Part shown: positions 24,854 to 33,835 of the stretch, in pieces
How positions within the stretch are numbered: position 1 is the first letter of the stretch
How the letters are laid out: every line of letters starts with the position of its first letter
Origin: Catenulispora rubra
GTDB lineage: Bacteria > Actinomycetota > Actinomycetes > Streptomycetales > Catenulisporaceae
Assembly: GCF_015356825.1 (NCBI RefSeq)
Contig: NZ_JAACYW010000001.1
Span: 62,001 to 126,000 of the forward strand
Length of the DNA: 64,000 bases
Direction of reading: 5' to 3'
The notes under the pieces: model-generated
What the model was told of the DNA's origin: nothing
Databases searched by the model: none
What the model saw: only the letters and a program-made list of their open reading frames with translations
Program-made: the position numbers and the translations under genes

Positions 24854-25621
24854 TCACATCACCAGACCGCCGTCGACGGGGAGCACCTGGCCGGTGATGA
24901 ACGACGCGGCGTCGGAGGCGAGGAACACGAAGCTTCCGGCGACCTCGTCGGGCTCGGCCCAGCGGCCCATCGGGATGCGGGCGAGCATCTTGTCGGCGAA
25001 CCGTTCGTCGGTCCGTATCGTCTCGGTCATCGGCGTCGCGGCCAGCGGCGCCAGCGCGTTGACGGTCACCTGCCTGGGCGCCAGCTCACGGGCCAGCGAC
25101 TTGGTCAGGCCGATGACACCGGCCTTGGCGGCGGAGTAGTTGACCTGGCCGAGCGTTCCGGTGATGCCCGCCGACGACGTCACGTTGACGATCCGGCCCG
25201 TGCCGTCGGTCGGCAGCAGCCACATCGCGGCCTGGCAGCAGTGGAAGGTGCCCATCAGGTGGACGTCGAGCATGCGCCGGAACGACTCCGCGGAGAGGTT
25301 CGCGAACATCGCCGGCGCCGTCGCACCGGCGATGTTGACGACGATGTGCAGTGTGCCGCCGGCCAGCCCCGCGGCCTGAACCGCCGCGGCCTCGACCGAA
25401 GCCCGGTCGCACACGTCCAAAGCAGTGCTCTGCGACGTACCTCCCTCGGTGGAGATCTCCGCGGCGACGGCCGCCGCAGCCGGGCCGTCGACGTCAGTCA
25501 CCAGCACCGCGGCTCCGGCGCGCGCCAGAGCCCGGGCCACGGCCGCCCCGATACCGCCGGCAGCACCCGTGACCAGCGCAGACCGTCCCGTCAGATCGAA
25601 CAGCCCGTTTCCAGCGCGCAT
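24854..25621 (-). CDS. Short-chain dehydrogenase/reductase (FabG-like)
   Basis: A 255-residue classical SDR: LVTGAAGGIGAAVARAL, VLVTDVDG (Asp, NAD-type), VNIAGAT for NNAG, NVTSSAGITG serine and YSAAKAG. C-terminal family end DAASFITGQVLPVDGGLVM. The start overlaps the stop of the acyl-CoA dehydrogenase by one base (TGATG), showing coupling. Likely acts on a hydroxyacyl-CoA or a ring hydroxyl of the island's substrate. The open frame upstream of 25621 is a shadow of the ACAD gene. Confidence 0.88.
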   Translation of the reverse strand: MRAGNGLFDLTGRSALVTGAAGGIGAAVARALARAGAAVLVTDVDGPAAAAVAAEISTEGGTSQSTALDVCDRASVEAAAVQAAGLAGGTLHIVVNIAGATAPAMFANLSAESFRRMLDVHLMGTFHCCQAAMWLLPTDGTGRIVNVTSSAGITGTLGQVNYSAAKAGVIGLTKSLARELAPRQVTVNALAPLAATPMTETIRTDERFADKMLARIPMGRWAEPDEVAGSFVFLASDAASFITGQVLPVDGGLVM

Positions 25622-26787
25622 CAGTAGCTCCTCGGCAATCCCAGAACGTGTGATCCCAGATAGTTCAAAACCATCTCCTGGCTGACCGGCGCGATCCGCA
25701 TCAGCCGGGCCTCCCGGAAGTACCGGGCGACGTGGTACTCCTCGGAATAGCCCATCCCGCCGTGGGTCTGCACGGCCCGGTCGGCGGCGTCGAACCCGGC
25801 TTCCGCACACAGGTACTTGGCGGTGTTCGCCTCCCGTCCGCACGGCCTGCCGTTGTCGTAGAGCCACGTCGCCTTGCGCAGGACGAGTTCAGCCGCGTCC
25901 AGTCGGGCGAGCGAGTCGGCGAGCGGGAACTGGATCCCCTGATTCATGCCGACCGGCCTGCCGAACACGACGCGTTCGTTGCCGTAGCGCACGGCCCTGT
26001 CCATCGCCACGCGACCGATCCCGAGCGCCTCGGCGGCGATCAGCATGCGCTCGGGGTTCAGACCGTCGATCAGATAGCGGAATCCCTGGCCCTCCTCCCC
26101 CACGCGGTCCTCGACCGGCACCCGGAGATCGTCGATGAACACCGCGTTGGAGGTGACCGCGTTCCGGCCCATCTTGGGAATCGGGCGTACCTCGATCCGG
26201 TCGCTGTCCAGATCGGTGAGGAACAGCGTCATCCCATCGGTCGGCTTGGCCACCTCGCTGAGCTTCGTGGTCCGCGTCAGGAGCAGGATCTTCTCAGACT
26301 CGACGGCCTTGGAGATCCAGACTTTGCGACCGTTGACGAGGTAGTGATCGCCGTCGCGCCGAGCGAACGTGGTGATCGCCGTCGTGTCCAGGCCGGCCTC
26401 CGGCTCGGTCACGCCGAAGCAGACGTGGAGGTCGCCGGTAGCGATGCGCGGCAGCGTCCGCTGTTTGAGTTCGTCAGAACCGTGCAGCACGACGGGATGC
26501 ATCCCGAAGATCGACATGTGGATCGCGCTGGCGGCGTTCATTCCGCCGCCGGACCGTGCGACCTCTTCCAGCAGGATGCTGGCCTCGGTGATGCCCAGGC
26601 CGTGGCCGCCGTATTGTTCCGGAACGGTCATGCCCAGCCAGCCGCCGCGCGCGATCGCGGCGTAGTACTCGGCGGGGAACTCGTGGGCGAGGTCCTTCTC
26701 CATCCAGTACCGGTCGTCGAAGTCACGCATCAGCCCGGCGACGGCATCGCGGATCGTCTCCTGATCGTCGGTCAGTCCAAAGTCCAC
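25621..26787 (-). CDS. Acyl-CoA dehydrogenase (full length)
   Basis: A 388-residue FAD-dependent acyl-CoA dehydrogenase. The flavin-binding strand CFGVTEPEAGLDTTAI, GRKVWISKAVES, and the C-terminal QTHGGMGYSEEYHVARYFREARL are all present. At the usual MCAD base position the sequence is RIAPVSQEM (no Glu), but NPERM (near residue 245) places Glu where isovaleryl-CoA and long-chain dehydrogenases keep their base. It therefore probably acts on a branched or bulky acyl-CoA. The start GTG 26787 lies after GGGAGG. First gene of a minus-strand pair with the SDR, sharing operator copy E with the divergent hydratase operon. Confidence 0.9.
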   Translation of the reverse strand: MDFGLTDDQETIRDAVAGLMRDFDDRYWMEKDLAHEFPAEYYAAIARGGWLGMTVPEQYGGHGLGITEASILLEEVARSGGGMNAASAIHMSIFGMHPVVLHGSDELKQRTLPRIATGDLHVCFGVTEPEAGLDTTAITTFARRDGDHYLVNGRKVWISKAVESEKILLLTRTTKLSEVAKPTDGMTLFLTDLDSDRIEVRPIPKMGRNAVTSNAVFIDDLRVPVEDRVGEEGQGFRYLIDGLNPERMLIAAEALGIGRVAMDRAVRYGNERVVFGRPVGMNQGIQFPLADSLARLDAAELVLRKATWLYDNGRPCGREANTAKYLCAEAGFDAADRAVQTHGGMGYSEEYHVARYFREARLMRIAPVSQEMVLNYLGSHVLGLPRSY

Positions 26788-26822
26788 GGCGATGGACGCC
26801 TCCCGTCTCGATGGGCTATTTT

Positions 26823-26849
26823 GAGAAGCACATTCTCACTGAAGGAGAA
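26823..26849. promoter_or_regulatory. Island operator copy E (divergent ACAD-SDR and hydratase operon)
   Basis: GAGAAG-CAC-ATTCTC-N7-GAGAA (plus strand), with the third half-site overlapping the GAAGGAG ribosome-binding site of the hydratase gene at 26859. On the minus strand it lies 35 bases before the acyl-CoA dehydrogenase start. Confidence 0.68.
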
Positions 26850-26858
26850 TACACATCC

Positions 26859-27686
26859 ATGGCCGAAGTGGGATCTGTGCTGACGGTGGAAACCGACGGC
26901 GACGTCCGCGTCGTCACCCTGAACAGGCCCGAGCGGCTCAACAGCGTCTCGGCGGAACTCCACGAGCGGCTGTCCGAGGTGTGGGGTGAGATCAGGGAAG
27001 ACTCGGACGCGCGCGCCGTGGTGCTCACAGGTGCGGGCCGCGCATTCAGCGCCGGCGGGGACCTGGAGCATCTGCAGCGCCATCACACTGATCCGGAGCT
27101 CCGCAAACGATCGGCCGAATTCGACCGGGCCATCCAGCTCGCGATGCTCCGTTTCCCCCTGCCCGTCATCGCCGCGGTGAACGGCCCGGCGGTCGGGCTG
27201 GGCTGTAGCCTCGCCCTCGGATGCGACCTGGTGCTGATCGCCGAGGACGCCTACCTCGCCGATCCTCACATCTCGGTGGGCCTGGTGGCCGGCGACGGCG
27301 GCGTGACGCTTTGGCCCTTGCTCACGAGCTTGCTCCGGGTGAAGGAGTACCTGTTCACCGGGGACCGGATCCCCGCCGCCACGGCGGTCGAACTGGGCCT
27401 GGCGAACCGGACCGTGCCGGCCGCGGACCTGCTGGACGAGGCTCTCAAGCTGGCCCGGCGCCTGGCAGCCCAACCCGCGGAGGCACTGCGCGCGACGAAG
27501 TTGGCGCTCGGGCAGCTGGCCCTACACGTGACCCGCGGCGCCATGGAGGCCGCGCTGCTCGCCGAGCAGCTGACGATGTCCAGCCCTGATCATGTCCGGA
27601 TCATCGGCGAGATGATGTCGCGGGAGCAGCAACGGGCCGCGAATCAGGCTGCGGATCGGGCTGCGACGGCGGCCGAAGAGAGCTAG
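26859..27686 (+). CDS. Enoyl-CoA hydratase/isomerase family protein lacking both canonical Glu residues
   Basis: A 275-residue crotonase-fold protein: FSAGGDLEHL and NGPAVGLGCSLALGCDLV form the CoA/oxyanion site, and ADPHISVGLVAGDGG the second catalytic loop. Both hydratase glutamates are replaced (Ser in the first loop, His in the second), while an Asp is present in AGDGG. The reaction may differ from plain hydration, for example isomerisation, ring cleavage or C-C hydrolysis. ATG 26859 is chosen because GAAGGAG precedes it; ATG 26811 lies before the operator. First gene of a seven-gene plus-strand operon. Confidence 0.87.
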   Translation: MAEVGSVLTVETDGDVRVVTLNRPERLNSVSAELHERLSEVWGEIREDSDARAVVLTGAGRAFSAGGDLEHLQRHHTDPELRKRSAEFDRAIQLAMLRFPLPVIAAVNGPAVGLGCSLALGCDLVLIAEDAYLADPHISVGLVAGDGGVTLWPLLTSLLRVKEYLFTGDRIPAATAVELGLANRTVPAADLLDEALKLARRLAAQPAEALRATKLALGQLALHVTRGAMEAALLAEQLTMSSPDHVRIIGEMMSREQQRAANQAADRAATAAEES

Positions 27687-27688
27687 CC

Positions 27689-28660
27689 GTGGACGCCACT
27701 GAATTCGCCCTCGTCGGCGACATGGTCCGCGCGTTCGTGACGGAGTTCCACTCCGATGCGGCCGACACCGGATCAGCGCGCCCGGCAGCCGCCCGCGAGT
27801 CACTCGTCAAGCTGGGCCTGACCGGGCTGCGCGGATCCACGCCGCCGGCCGCGACCTCGCAGGAGTGCGCACTTCTCGCAGAGGAGCACGGCCGCCTGCC
27901 GATGACGACCTCGTTCGTCGGGCCGCTGCTTCTGGCTCCGGAGTTGCTCCGGCTGCTCGGCGCGGATGCCGGATCCAGTCCCAGGACGACCATCGCCCTC
28001 GCCCGCGATCTCCGGTTTCCCGGCTCCGCGTCGAGCGGACTTATCGCCTGGGACTGTGACGGCGCGGACAGCGCATTGAGGATCAGCAGCGACGGCACGG
28101 TGAGCGCCGTCCCACTCGGCTCGCCGATACCGACCGCAGACCTCACCCGCAGCGTTCGCACGGTCCCCTCGGACTCACCCGCCGAGGTCATCGGACGGCT
28201 CGATCCCTCGCAGCACAAGCAGTGGCAGTCCTTCGCGCTCGTGATGGTGAGCAGCGAACTCCTGGGCGCAACTCGCGCACTCCTGCAGCGGAGCGTCGAC
28301 TACGCCCGCTACCGCCGGCAGTACGGTCGTGCGATCGGGTCGTACCAAGCCGTGCAACACCTACTCGCCGACGCGACCGTCCTCGTGGAAGCCTGCACCA
28401 GCGCCGTCAGGTATGCCGCCTGGTCCCTTGACCACCACCAAGCCGCGGAGGCACTGAAAGCTGCGCGGGTCGCGAAGGCCGAGGCCAACACCTCTCTTCC
28501 GGAGGCGATCCGGGCCGCCATGCAGGTGTTCGGCGGCGTCGCGCAGACCTGGGAACACTCCGCGCACCTGTATCTCCGCAAGATTCTTGTCGGCAGCGTG
28601 ACGCTGGCGACGACCGCTGATCTGCTGGCGGCACTGGCTGGTCCGGACGACGCCGCATGA
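27689..28660 (+). CDS. Acyl-CoA dehydrogenase, small/beta-type subunit
   Basis: A 323-residue acyl-CoA dehydrogenase homologue shorter than the usual 380-400. The N-terminal helical and C-terminal four-helix parts are kept (VDYARYRRQYGRAIGSYQAVQHLLAD; QVFGGVAQTWEHSAHLYLRK), but the central beta-domain lacks the flavin TEPxxGSD signature and is reduced. This is the pattern of the non-catalytic or FAD-sharing partner in alpha2beta2 dehydrogenases such as ChsE1-ChsE2 of mycobacterial steroid side-chain breakdown. GTG 27689 starts two bases after the hydratase stop; it overlaps the next dehydrogenase by four bases (ATGA). Confidence 0.85.
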   Translation: MDATEFALVGDMVRAFVTEFHSDAADTGSARPAAARESLVKLGLTGLRGSTPPAATSQECALLAEEHGRLPMTTSFVGPLLLAPELLRLLGADAGSSPRTTIALARDLRFPGSASSGLIAWDCDGADSALRISSDGTVSAVPLGSPIPTADLTRSVRTVPSDSPAEVIGRLDPSQHKQWQSFALVMVSSELLGATRALLQRSVDYARYRRQYGRAIGSYQAVQHLLADATVLVEACTSAVRYAAWSLDHHQAAEALKAARVAKAEANTSLPEAIRAAMQVFGGVAQTWEHSAHLYLRKILVGSVTLATTADLLAALAGPDDAA

Positions 28661-29796
28661 CCGACATGCCCTTGGACTTCGGGGACCCGGCCGAACTCGG
28701 GCAGCTGCGGCGGGACTTCCGCGCATGGATGGCCCGGCATCCGGTTCCGGAACGGCTTCCGGACGAGCCGGTGCCCGCGTTCCTGCACCGGTGGCACCGC
28801 CTGCTCCATTCCGGAGGCTGGGTCGGCCTCGACGTCCCCGAGATCTATGGCGGACGCGGTCTCAGCACTCTGCATCAGGTCGCGATCAGCGAGGAACTGG
28901 CGGCATGCGGGGCGCCCGGTGTACCAAGGATCGGCTACCTCGCCCACGCGATCCTGGGTTTCGGATCCGAGGAGCAGCGGCTTCGCCTGCTACCGCGGAT
29001 GCTCGCCGGCGACGATGTCTGGTGCCAGGGATTCAGCGAGCCGGACGCCGGTTCGGACCTGGCGGGAATGACGACGGTCGCGCAACGGCACGGTGACCAC
29101 TTCATCGTGCGGGGGCAGAAGCTCTGGACCAGCTACGCGCAGTACTCCGATCTCTGTCTGCTGCTGGCACGGACCGACCGGGCCGCGCCTCGGCACAGCT
29201 CGATCTCGGCGTTCGTACTCCCGTTGTCCCGAGCCGGCGTGACCGTGCAGCCGCTGCGAGCGGCGAACGGCGACGACGAGTTCTGCGAGCTGTTCCTGGA
29301 CGAGGTCTGCGTCGAGGAATCGGAACTGATCGGTGCCGAGGGAGAAGGATGGCCGCTCGCCATGGCGACGGTGTCCTACGAGCGCAACGCGCTGGACACC
29401 GGCCACATCTCCAAATACGGCCTCGTCGTCGAACGGCTGCGCCAGGTCGTCCGCGACCGGGGGGACGATCTTCCCGACGGGCTCCGATCCGAGATCGGCC
29501 GATGCGTCGTGGACTTCGAAGTCCTTGTGGCCCACGCACGGCGGCGGACCGCCGAACGCCTGGACGGACAGATCGCCGGCCCGGAATCCTCGATCGACAA
29601 ACTGCTGATGACCGCGACCGAGCAGCGGTTGTACGAAACAGCGCTCAGGGTGTTCCCGGAGGCACTGGTCGGGGAGGCCGACGACCTCTTCGGGGACTAC
29701 CTCTACTCCCGTGCGGCGTCCGTCTACGGCGGAACGTCGCAGATCCAGCGGAACATCATCGCCAAGCGCGTCCTGCACCTGCCGTCGCCCGACTGA
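28657..29796 (+). CDS. Acyl-CoA dehydrogenase, large/alpha-type subunit
   Basis: A 379-residue acyl-CoA dehydrogenase with flavin signature QGFSEPDAGSDLAGM, GQKLWTSYAQYSD, and the end YGGTSQIQRNIIAKRVL. Gly replaces the MCAD-type base, but YERNAL carries Glu at the alternative (IVD/LCAD) position. Paired by a four-base overlap with the small-type gene before it, it most likely forms a heterotetramer, as in actinobacterial steroid and terpenoid side-chain dehydrogenases. A homologous pair in opposite gene order is at 52710-54607. Confidence 0.88.
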   Translation: MTDMPLDFGDPAELGQLRRDFRAWMARHPVPERLPDEPVPAFLHRWHRLLHSGGWVGLDVPEIYGGRGLSTLHQVAISEELAACGAPGVPRIGYLAHAILGFGSEEQRLRLLPRMLAGDDVWCQGFSEPDAGSDLAGMTTVAQRHGDHFIVRGQKLWTSYAQYSDLCLLLARTDRAAPRHSSISAFVLPLSRAGVTVQPLRAANGDDEFCELFLDEVCVEESELIGAEGEGWPLAMATVSYERNALDTGHISKYGLVVERLRQVVRDRGDDLPDGLRSEIGRCVVDFEVLVAHARRRTAERLDGQIAGPESSIDKLLMTATEQRLYETALRVFPEALVGEADDLFGDYLYSRAASVYGGTSQIQRNIIAKRVLHLPSPD

Positions 29797-29815
29797 TCGC
29801 GAAGGGAGTCCATCC

Positions 29816-31396
29816 ATGCGCTACGACCAGCGACACCTGAGCATCCCCCATGCCGTTCGGGACACGGCGATCCGTTACGGCGACGCGGCGGCCGTCATCG
29901 ACGGCGAATACCGCTGCAGCTACCGCGAGCTGGCCGAGCAGATGGTCGAGTCGGTCCAGGCCGCCATCGCGCTGGGCATCAAGCCCGGAGACCGCGTCGG
30001 GCTGTGTGCTCCGAACTCCGCGGAATGGATCATCGCCGCGCTGGGAATCCTCGGAGCCGGAGGGGTGGTGGTCCCGCTCAATACCAGATTCAAGTCCGGG
30101 GAGCTCTCCTACATCCTGCGCAAGTCGGGGGCCAAGGCGCTGTTCGCGTCGACCTTCCTGGACAACGACTACATCAGCGCTCTGAAGGAGGCCGATCCGC
30201 GTCTGCCGGCCCTGGTACACACGGTGTCGATCCTGGGTCCGCAGGGTGCCGCGGGCTTGTCGTGGCAGGAGTTTCTCGAAGCAGGCAAGGCGGTCCCGCC
30301 GGCCCGAGCCCACACGTCGATCGAACGGCTCGGACCAGACGACATCTCCGATGTGATGTTCACGTCCGGCACCACCGGCCATCCCAAGGGCGTCATGCTG
30401 ACCCATGGCCAGTCCCTGCGGGCCTACGGCTGGATGGCCGAGGAGTACACCTTCACCGACTCCGACGTCTTCCTCATCGTCCCGCCCTTCTTCCACTGCT
30501 TCGGTTACAAGGCGGGGTGGCTGGCGTCGCTGATCCACGGAGTGACGGTCGTCCCGATGCCGGTCTTCGATGCCGGGAAGGCCCTGGAGACCATCAGCAA
30601 GGAGCGTGTCAGCATCATGCTGGGGCCACCGACGATCTTCTCGGACCTGCTCAACCACCCCAGGCGCGCCTCGTTCGACGTGTCGTCGTTGCGGGTGTCG
30701 ATGACCGGCGGCACCACTGTGCCGGAATCGCTGATCCGCGCGATGAAGTCGGAGTTGACCTTCGACATCGTCATGAGCGCCTACGGACTCACGGAGGCAT
30801 CGGCGCTGGTGACGACGACCCGCCTCGCAGACTCCGAGGCGACCGTGGCCAGCACCTCGGGGCGTCCCATCCCGGACGTGGAGGTCAAAATCGTGGACGA
30901 CTCCGGAGACGACGTCCCGACGAAGCGACCCGGCGAGGTTCTGGTCCGCGGCTACAACGTCACTCGCGGCTACTGGGACGACCCCGCAGCGACGGCGGCG
31001 ACCGTCGACTCGGACGGCTGGCTGCACACCGGCGACGTGGGGCTGCTCGACGGCGAGGGAAACCTCACCATCGTCGATCGCAAAAAGGACATGTACATCG
31101 TCGGAGGCTTCAACGCCTATCCGGCGGAGATCGAGAAGATCCTCCTCGGGTTCGGCCCGATCGAACAGGCCGCGGTCGTCAGCGTCCCCGACGATCGGCT
31201 CGGCGAGGTCGGCTGCGCCTTCGTCGTGCTGCGCTCCGGCCAGAAGACCAGCGCACGGGAGGTCATCGGCTGGGCCCGTGCGCACATGGCGAACTTCAAA
31301 GTACCGAGGCAGGTCCACTTCGTGGATCTGCTGCCGCGAAACGCCGGCGGAAAGGTCCTCAAGGACGAACTGCGGGGCCGGATCAATGCCCGGTAG
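29816..31396 (+). CDS. Acyl-CoA synthetase (FadD3-like)
   Basis: A 526-residue ANL ligase: VMFTSGTTGHPKGVMLTHGQ, AYGLTEASALVT, GWLHTGDVGLLD, DRKKDMYIVGGFNAYPAEIE, and the catalytic lysine in NAGGKVLKDEL. ATG 29816 follows GGGAG with good spacing; the longer open frame upstream is a shadow of the dehydrogenase. It is a clear paralogue of the ligase at 15233-16690 (same PFFHxFGYKAG and NAYPAEIE stretches), so the island keeps two ring-acid-type ligases for different intermediates. It overlaps the CoA-transferase gene by 11 bases. Confidence 0.9.
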   Translation: MRYDQRHLSIPHAVRDTAIRYGDAAAVIDGEYRCSYRELAEQMVESVQAAIALGIKPGDRVGLCAPNSAEWIIAALGILGAGGVVVPLNTRFKSGELSYILRKSGAKALFASTFLDNDYISALKEADPRLPALVHTVSILGPQGAAGLSWQEFLEAGKAVPPARAHTSIERLGPDDISDVMFTSGTTGHPKGVMLTHGQSLRAYGWMAEEYTFTDSDVFLIVPPFFHCFGYKAGWLASLIHGVTVVPMPVFDAGKALETISKERVSIMLGPPTIFSDLLNHPRRASFDVSSLRVSMTGGTTVPESLIRAMKSELTFDIVMSAYGLTEASALVTTTRLADSEATVASTSGRPIPDVEVKIVDDSGDDVPTKRPGEVLVRGYNVTRGYWDDPAATAATVDSDGWLHTGDVGLLDGEGNLTIVDRKKDMYIVGGFNAYPAEIEKILLGFGPIEQAAVVSVPDDRLGEVGCAFVVLRSGQKTSAREVIGWARAHMANFKVPRQVHFVDLLPRNAGGKVLKDELRGRINAR

Positions 31397-32612
31397 CCCG
31401 GAAACCGACGCCTCCGCCGGGTCCTCGACCGGCCCGCTGGCCGGAATCACCGTGGTGGCGCTGGAGCAAGCTGTGTCGGCGCCCGTGTGCACTCGCACCC
31501 TCGGCGACTTCGGCGCCCGGGTGATCAAAGTGGAGAACCCGGACGGCGGTGATTCCGCGCGGCACTACGACGACGTGGTCAACGGCTTGGCGGCGCATTT
31601 CGTCTGGCTGAACCGGGGCAAGGAGTCCGTGACCCTGGACCTGCGGGACCCGGCCGGGATGGAGGTGCTGCACCGGTTGCTCGCGCGGGCCGACGTGCTG
31701 GTGTCCAACCTCGCCCCGGGAGCCACGGCCAAGCTCGGCATCGCGCCGGACGACCTGGCCGCGCGCCATCCCGGGCTCATCGCCGTCGAGATCGACGGGT
31801 ACGGGCCCGGTGGCCCACTCTCCCACAAACGCGCCTACGACCTGCTCGTCCAGGCCGAATCGGGAGCCTGCTCGATCACCGGTCAGCCCGGCGCGCCGGC
31901 CAAGGCCGGCCCGCCGATGGCGGACGTCTGCACCGGTCTGTACGCGGCGTTGTCGATCATGGCTTTGCTGCGCGACCGCGAACGCACCGGCCGCAGCAGC
32001 CACACAGCGGTCGCGGTAAGCCTGTTCGACACCATGACGGAACTCATGGGGTATGCGCTGAACTACACCCGGCATTCCGGAGTCGACCAGCAGCCGCTCG
32101 GCATGAGCTCGCCCGCGGTGGCTCCGTACGGTTCGTATGCCACCGCCGACGGACAGACAGTCGTACTCGGCACCACGAACGACCGCGAGTGGCAAAGACT
32201 CGCCCGCGGCCTGCTCAACCGTCCCGATCTGGCCGACGACGAGCGCTTCCGGACCAATCCGGGCCGCGTCGAGCATCGGGCCCTGCTGGACGCCGCGATC
32301 AGCGCATGGTGCGCCGCACACGATCTGGCCCACGTGCAGAGCAGTGCTGACGCGGCAGGGATCGGCAACTCCCGCTACAACACCCCGAGCGACGTCATCG
32401 CCCACCCCCACCTCGCCGCCCGCGACCGATGGCGCGACGTCGAGACTCCCAACGGGCCGATACCGGCTCTTCTGCCGCCGCCGGTCATCGCCGGCTACCG
32501 CCCGCCGATGGGCGCCGTTCCCGCGCTGGGCCAGCACACTGACACGGTCCTCGGCGAGCTCGGGATCGGCTCCGACGAGATCGCCTCGCTTCGGGGCGAA
32601 GCGCGCTCCTGA
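31386..32612 (+). CDS. Class III CoA-transferase (CaiB/BaiF family)
   Basis: A 408-residue family III CoA-transferase moving CoA between acids through a covalent Asp intermediate; the Asp is in PPMADVCTGLYA (about residue 180). N-terminal VVALEQAVSAPVCTRTLGDFGARVIKVE and RGKESVTLDLRDPAG are family hallmarks. Start ATG 31386 lies inside the last codons of the ligase gene. It could recycle CoA from the product to a new substrate molecule, sparing ATP, or act as a racemase/isomerase-like relative. Confidence 0.88.
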   Translation: MPGSPETDASAGSSTGPLAGITVVALEQAVSAPVCTRTLGDFGARVIKVENPDGGDSARHYDDVVNGLAAHFVWLNRGKESVTLDLRDPAGMEVLHRLLARADVLVSNLAPGATAKLGIAPDDLAARHPGLIAVEIDGYGPGGPLSHKRAYDLLVQAESGACSITGQPGAPAKAGPPMADVCTGLYAALSIMALLRDRERTGRSSHTAVAVSLFDTMTELMGYALNYTRHSGVDQQPLGMSSPAVAPYGSYATADGQTVVLGTTNDREWQRLARGLLNRPDLADDERFRTNPGRVEHRALLDAAISAWCAAHDLAHVQSSADAAGIGNSRYNTPSDVIAHPHLAARDRWRDVETPNGPIPALLPPPVIAGYRPPMGAVPALGQHTDTVLGELGIGSDEIASLRGEARS

Positions 32613-32645
32613 CATCCGTACGATCCACCAGCCCGAGGAGCCGCC

Positions 32646-33794
32646 GTGCGCCGAGAAGTCTTCACCCCTGACCACGAGAGCTTCCGGGAGCTCGTTCGGG
32701 ATTTCGTGGCCAAGGACGTCGTCCCGCACTACGCCGAATGGGAAAAGGACGGACGCTTCCCTCGGGAGGTCTTCCGGAAGCTGGGGTCCCTCGGTGTGCT
32801 GGGCATCGCCGTCCCCGAGGAATACGGCGGCGCGGGGCTCGACGACTACCGCTACAACGTCGTTCTGCAGGAGGAGGCGGCGCGCGCGCACGTCACCCTT
32901 GGAACGGTACGGACCCAGCTCGACGTCGTCCTCCCCTACTTCCTCGCGTACGTGAACGAGGGGCAACGGCAGCGGTGGTTCCCCGGCCTGGCATCGGGAG
33001 ACCTGCTGACCGCCATCGCCATGACCGAGCCGGGCACCGGGTCCGACCTCGCGGGCATCCGAACGACCGCCGTGCGCGAGGGGGACGGCTACATCCTCAA
33101 CGGCGCCAAGACCTTCATCACCGGCGGGTTGCTCGCCGACCTGGTGATCGTCGTGGCACGGACCTCGACCGATCCGGACGACCGGCGCGCCGGCCTGACC
33201 CTGCTGGTGGTCGAGGATGGCATGCCGGGATTCACCCGCGGCCGGGTCCTGGACAAGCTGGGCATCAAGGCGCAGGACACCGTCGAGTTGTCTTTCGAGG
33301 ACGTCCGAGTTCCGGTCGCGAACCGACTCGGCGAGGAGGGCCGGGCGTTCGGATACCTCGGTCACAACCTCCCGCAGGAGCGGATGACGGTGGCGGTCGG
33401 ATCGGTGGCCCAGGCGCGGGCGGCCCTCGATGCGACAGTCGCTTACGTGAAGGAGCGAAGGGTATTTGGGAGCACCGTCGCGTCCTACCAGAACACGAAG
33501 TTCGAGCTGGCTGCGGTGGCCGCCGAGATCGAAGCAGCACAGGCGATGCTCGACCGCGGCGTGCTCGAACTCGTCGAGCGCCGACTCTCCGGGGCGGACG
33601 CGGCGAAGATCAAGCTGTTCTGCAGCGAGATGCAGGCCCGCGCTGTGGATCGGTGCTTGCAGCTGTTCGGCGGGTACGGCTACATGCTTGAGTACCCGAT
33701 CGCCCGGTTGTATGCGGACGCGCGCATCGCCCGAATCTACGCCGGGACCAGCGAGGTCATGAAGGTCATCATCGCCAAGTCCCTCGGGCTTTGA
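32646..33794 (+). CDS. Acyl-CoA dehydrogenase (long-chain/isovaleryl type)
   Basis: A 382-residue acyl-CoA dehydrogenase. AIAMTEPGTGSDLAGI binds flavin, GAKTFITGG follows, and the end reads IYAGTSEVMKVIIAKSLGL. Ala stands at the MCAD base site, while LPQERM supplies the Glu used by LCAD/IVD enzymes. It is probably a homotetramer, distinct from the paired enzymes. GTG 32646 has GAGGAG five bases upstream. Fifth-to-last step position within the plus-strand operon cannot be assigned to a specific reaction. Confidence 0.9.
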   Translation: MRREVFTPDHESFRELVRDFVAKDVVPHYAEWEKDGRFPREVFRKLGSLGVLGIAVPEEYGGAGLDDYRYNVVLQEEAARAHVTLGTVRTQLDVVLPYFLAYVNEGQRQRWFPGLASGDLLTAIAMTEPGTGSDLAGIRTTAVREGDGYILNGAKTFITGGLLADLVIVVARTSTDPDDRRAGLTLLVVEDGMPGFTRGRVLDKLGIKAQDTVELSFEDVRVPVANRLGEEGRAFGYLGHNLPQERMTVAVGSVAQARAALDATVAYVKERRVFGSTVASYQNTKFELAAVAAEIEAAQAMLDRGVLELVERRLSGADAAKIKLFCSEMQARAVDRCLQLFGGYGYMLEYPIARLYADARIARIYAGTSEVMKVIIAKSLGL

Positions 33795-33835
33795 GGCAGC
33801 TGCGGCGCGACCACGTGAGGAAAGGACGGCCGAGT

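Noticed and set aside
29756..31528. 590-codon frame on the minus strand
   Set aside because: Antisense shadow of the FadD3-like ligase gene; no recognisable protein motif.
31383..33365. 660-codon frame on the minus strand
   Set aside because: It lies antisense to the CoA-transferase and acyl-CoA dehydrogenase genes, which have clear family motifs; the frame is open only because of high G+C codon bias.
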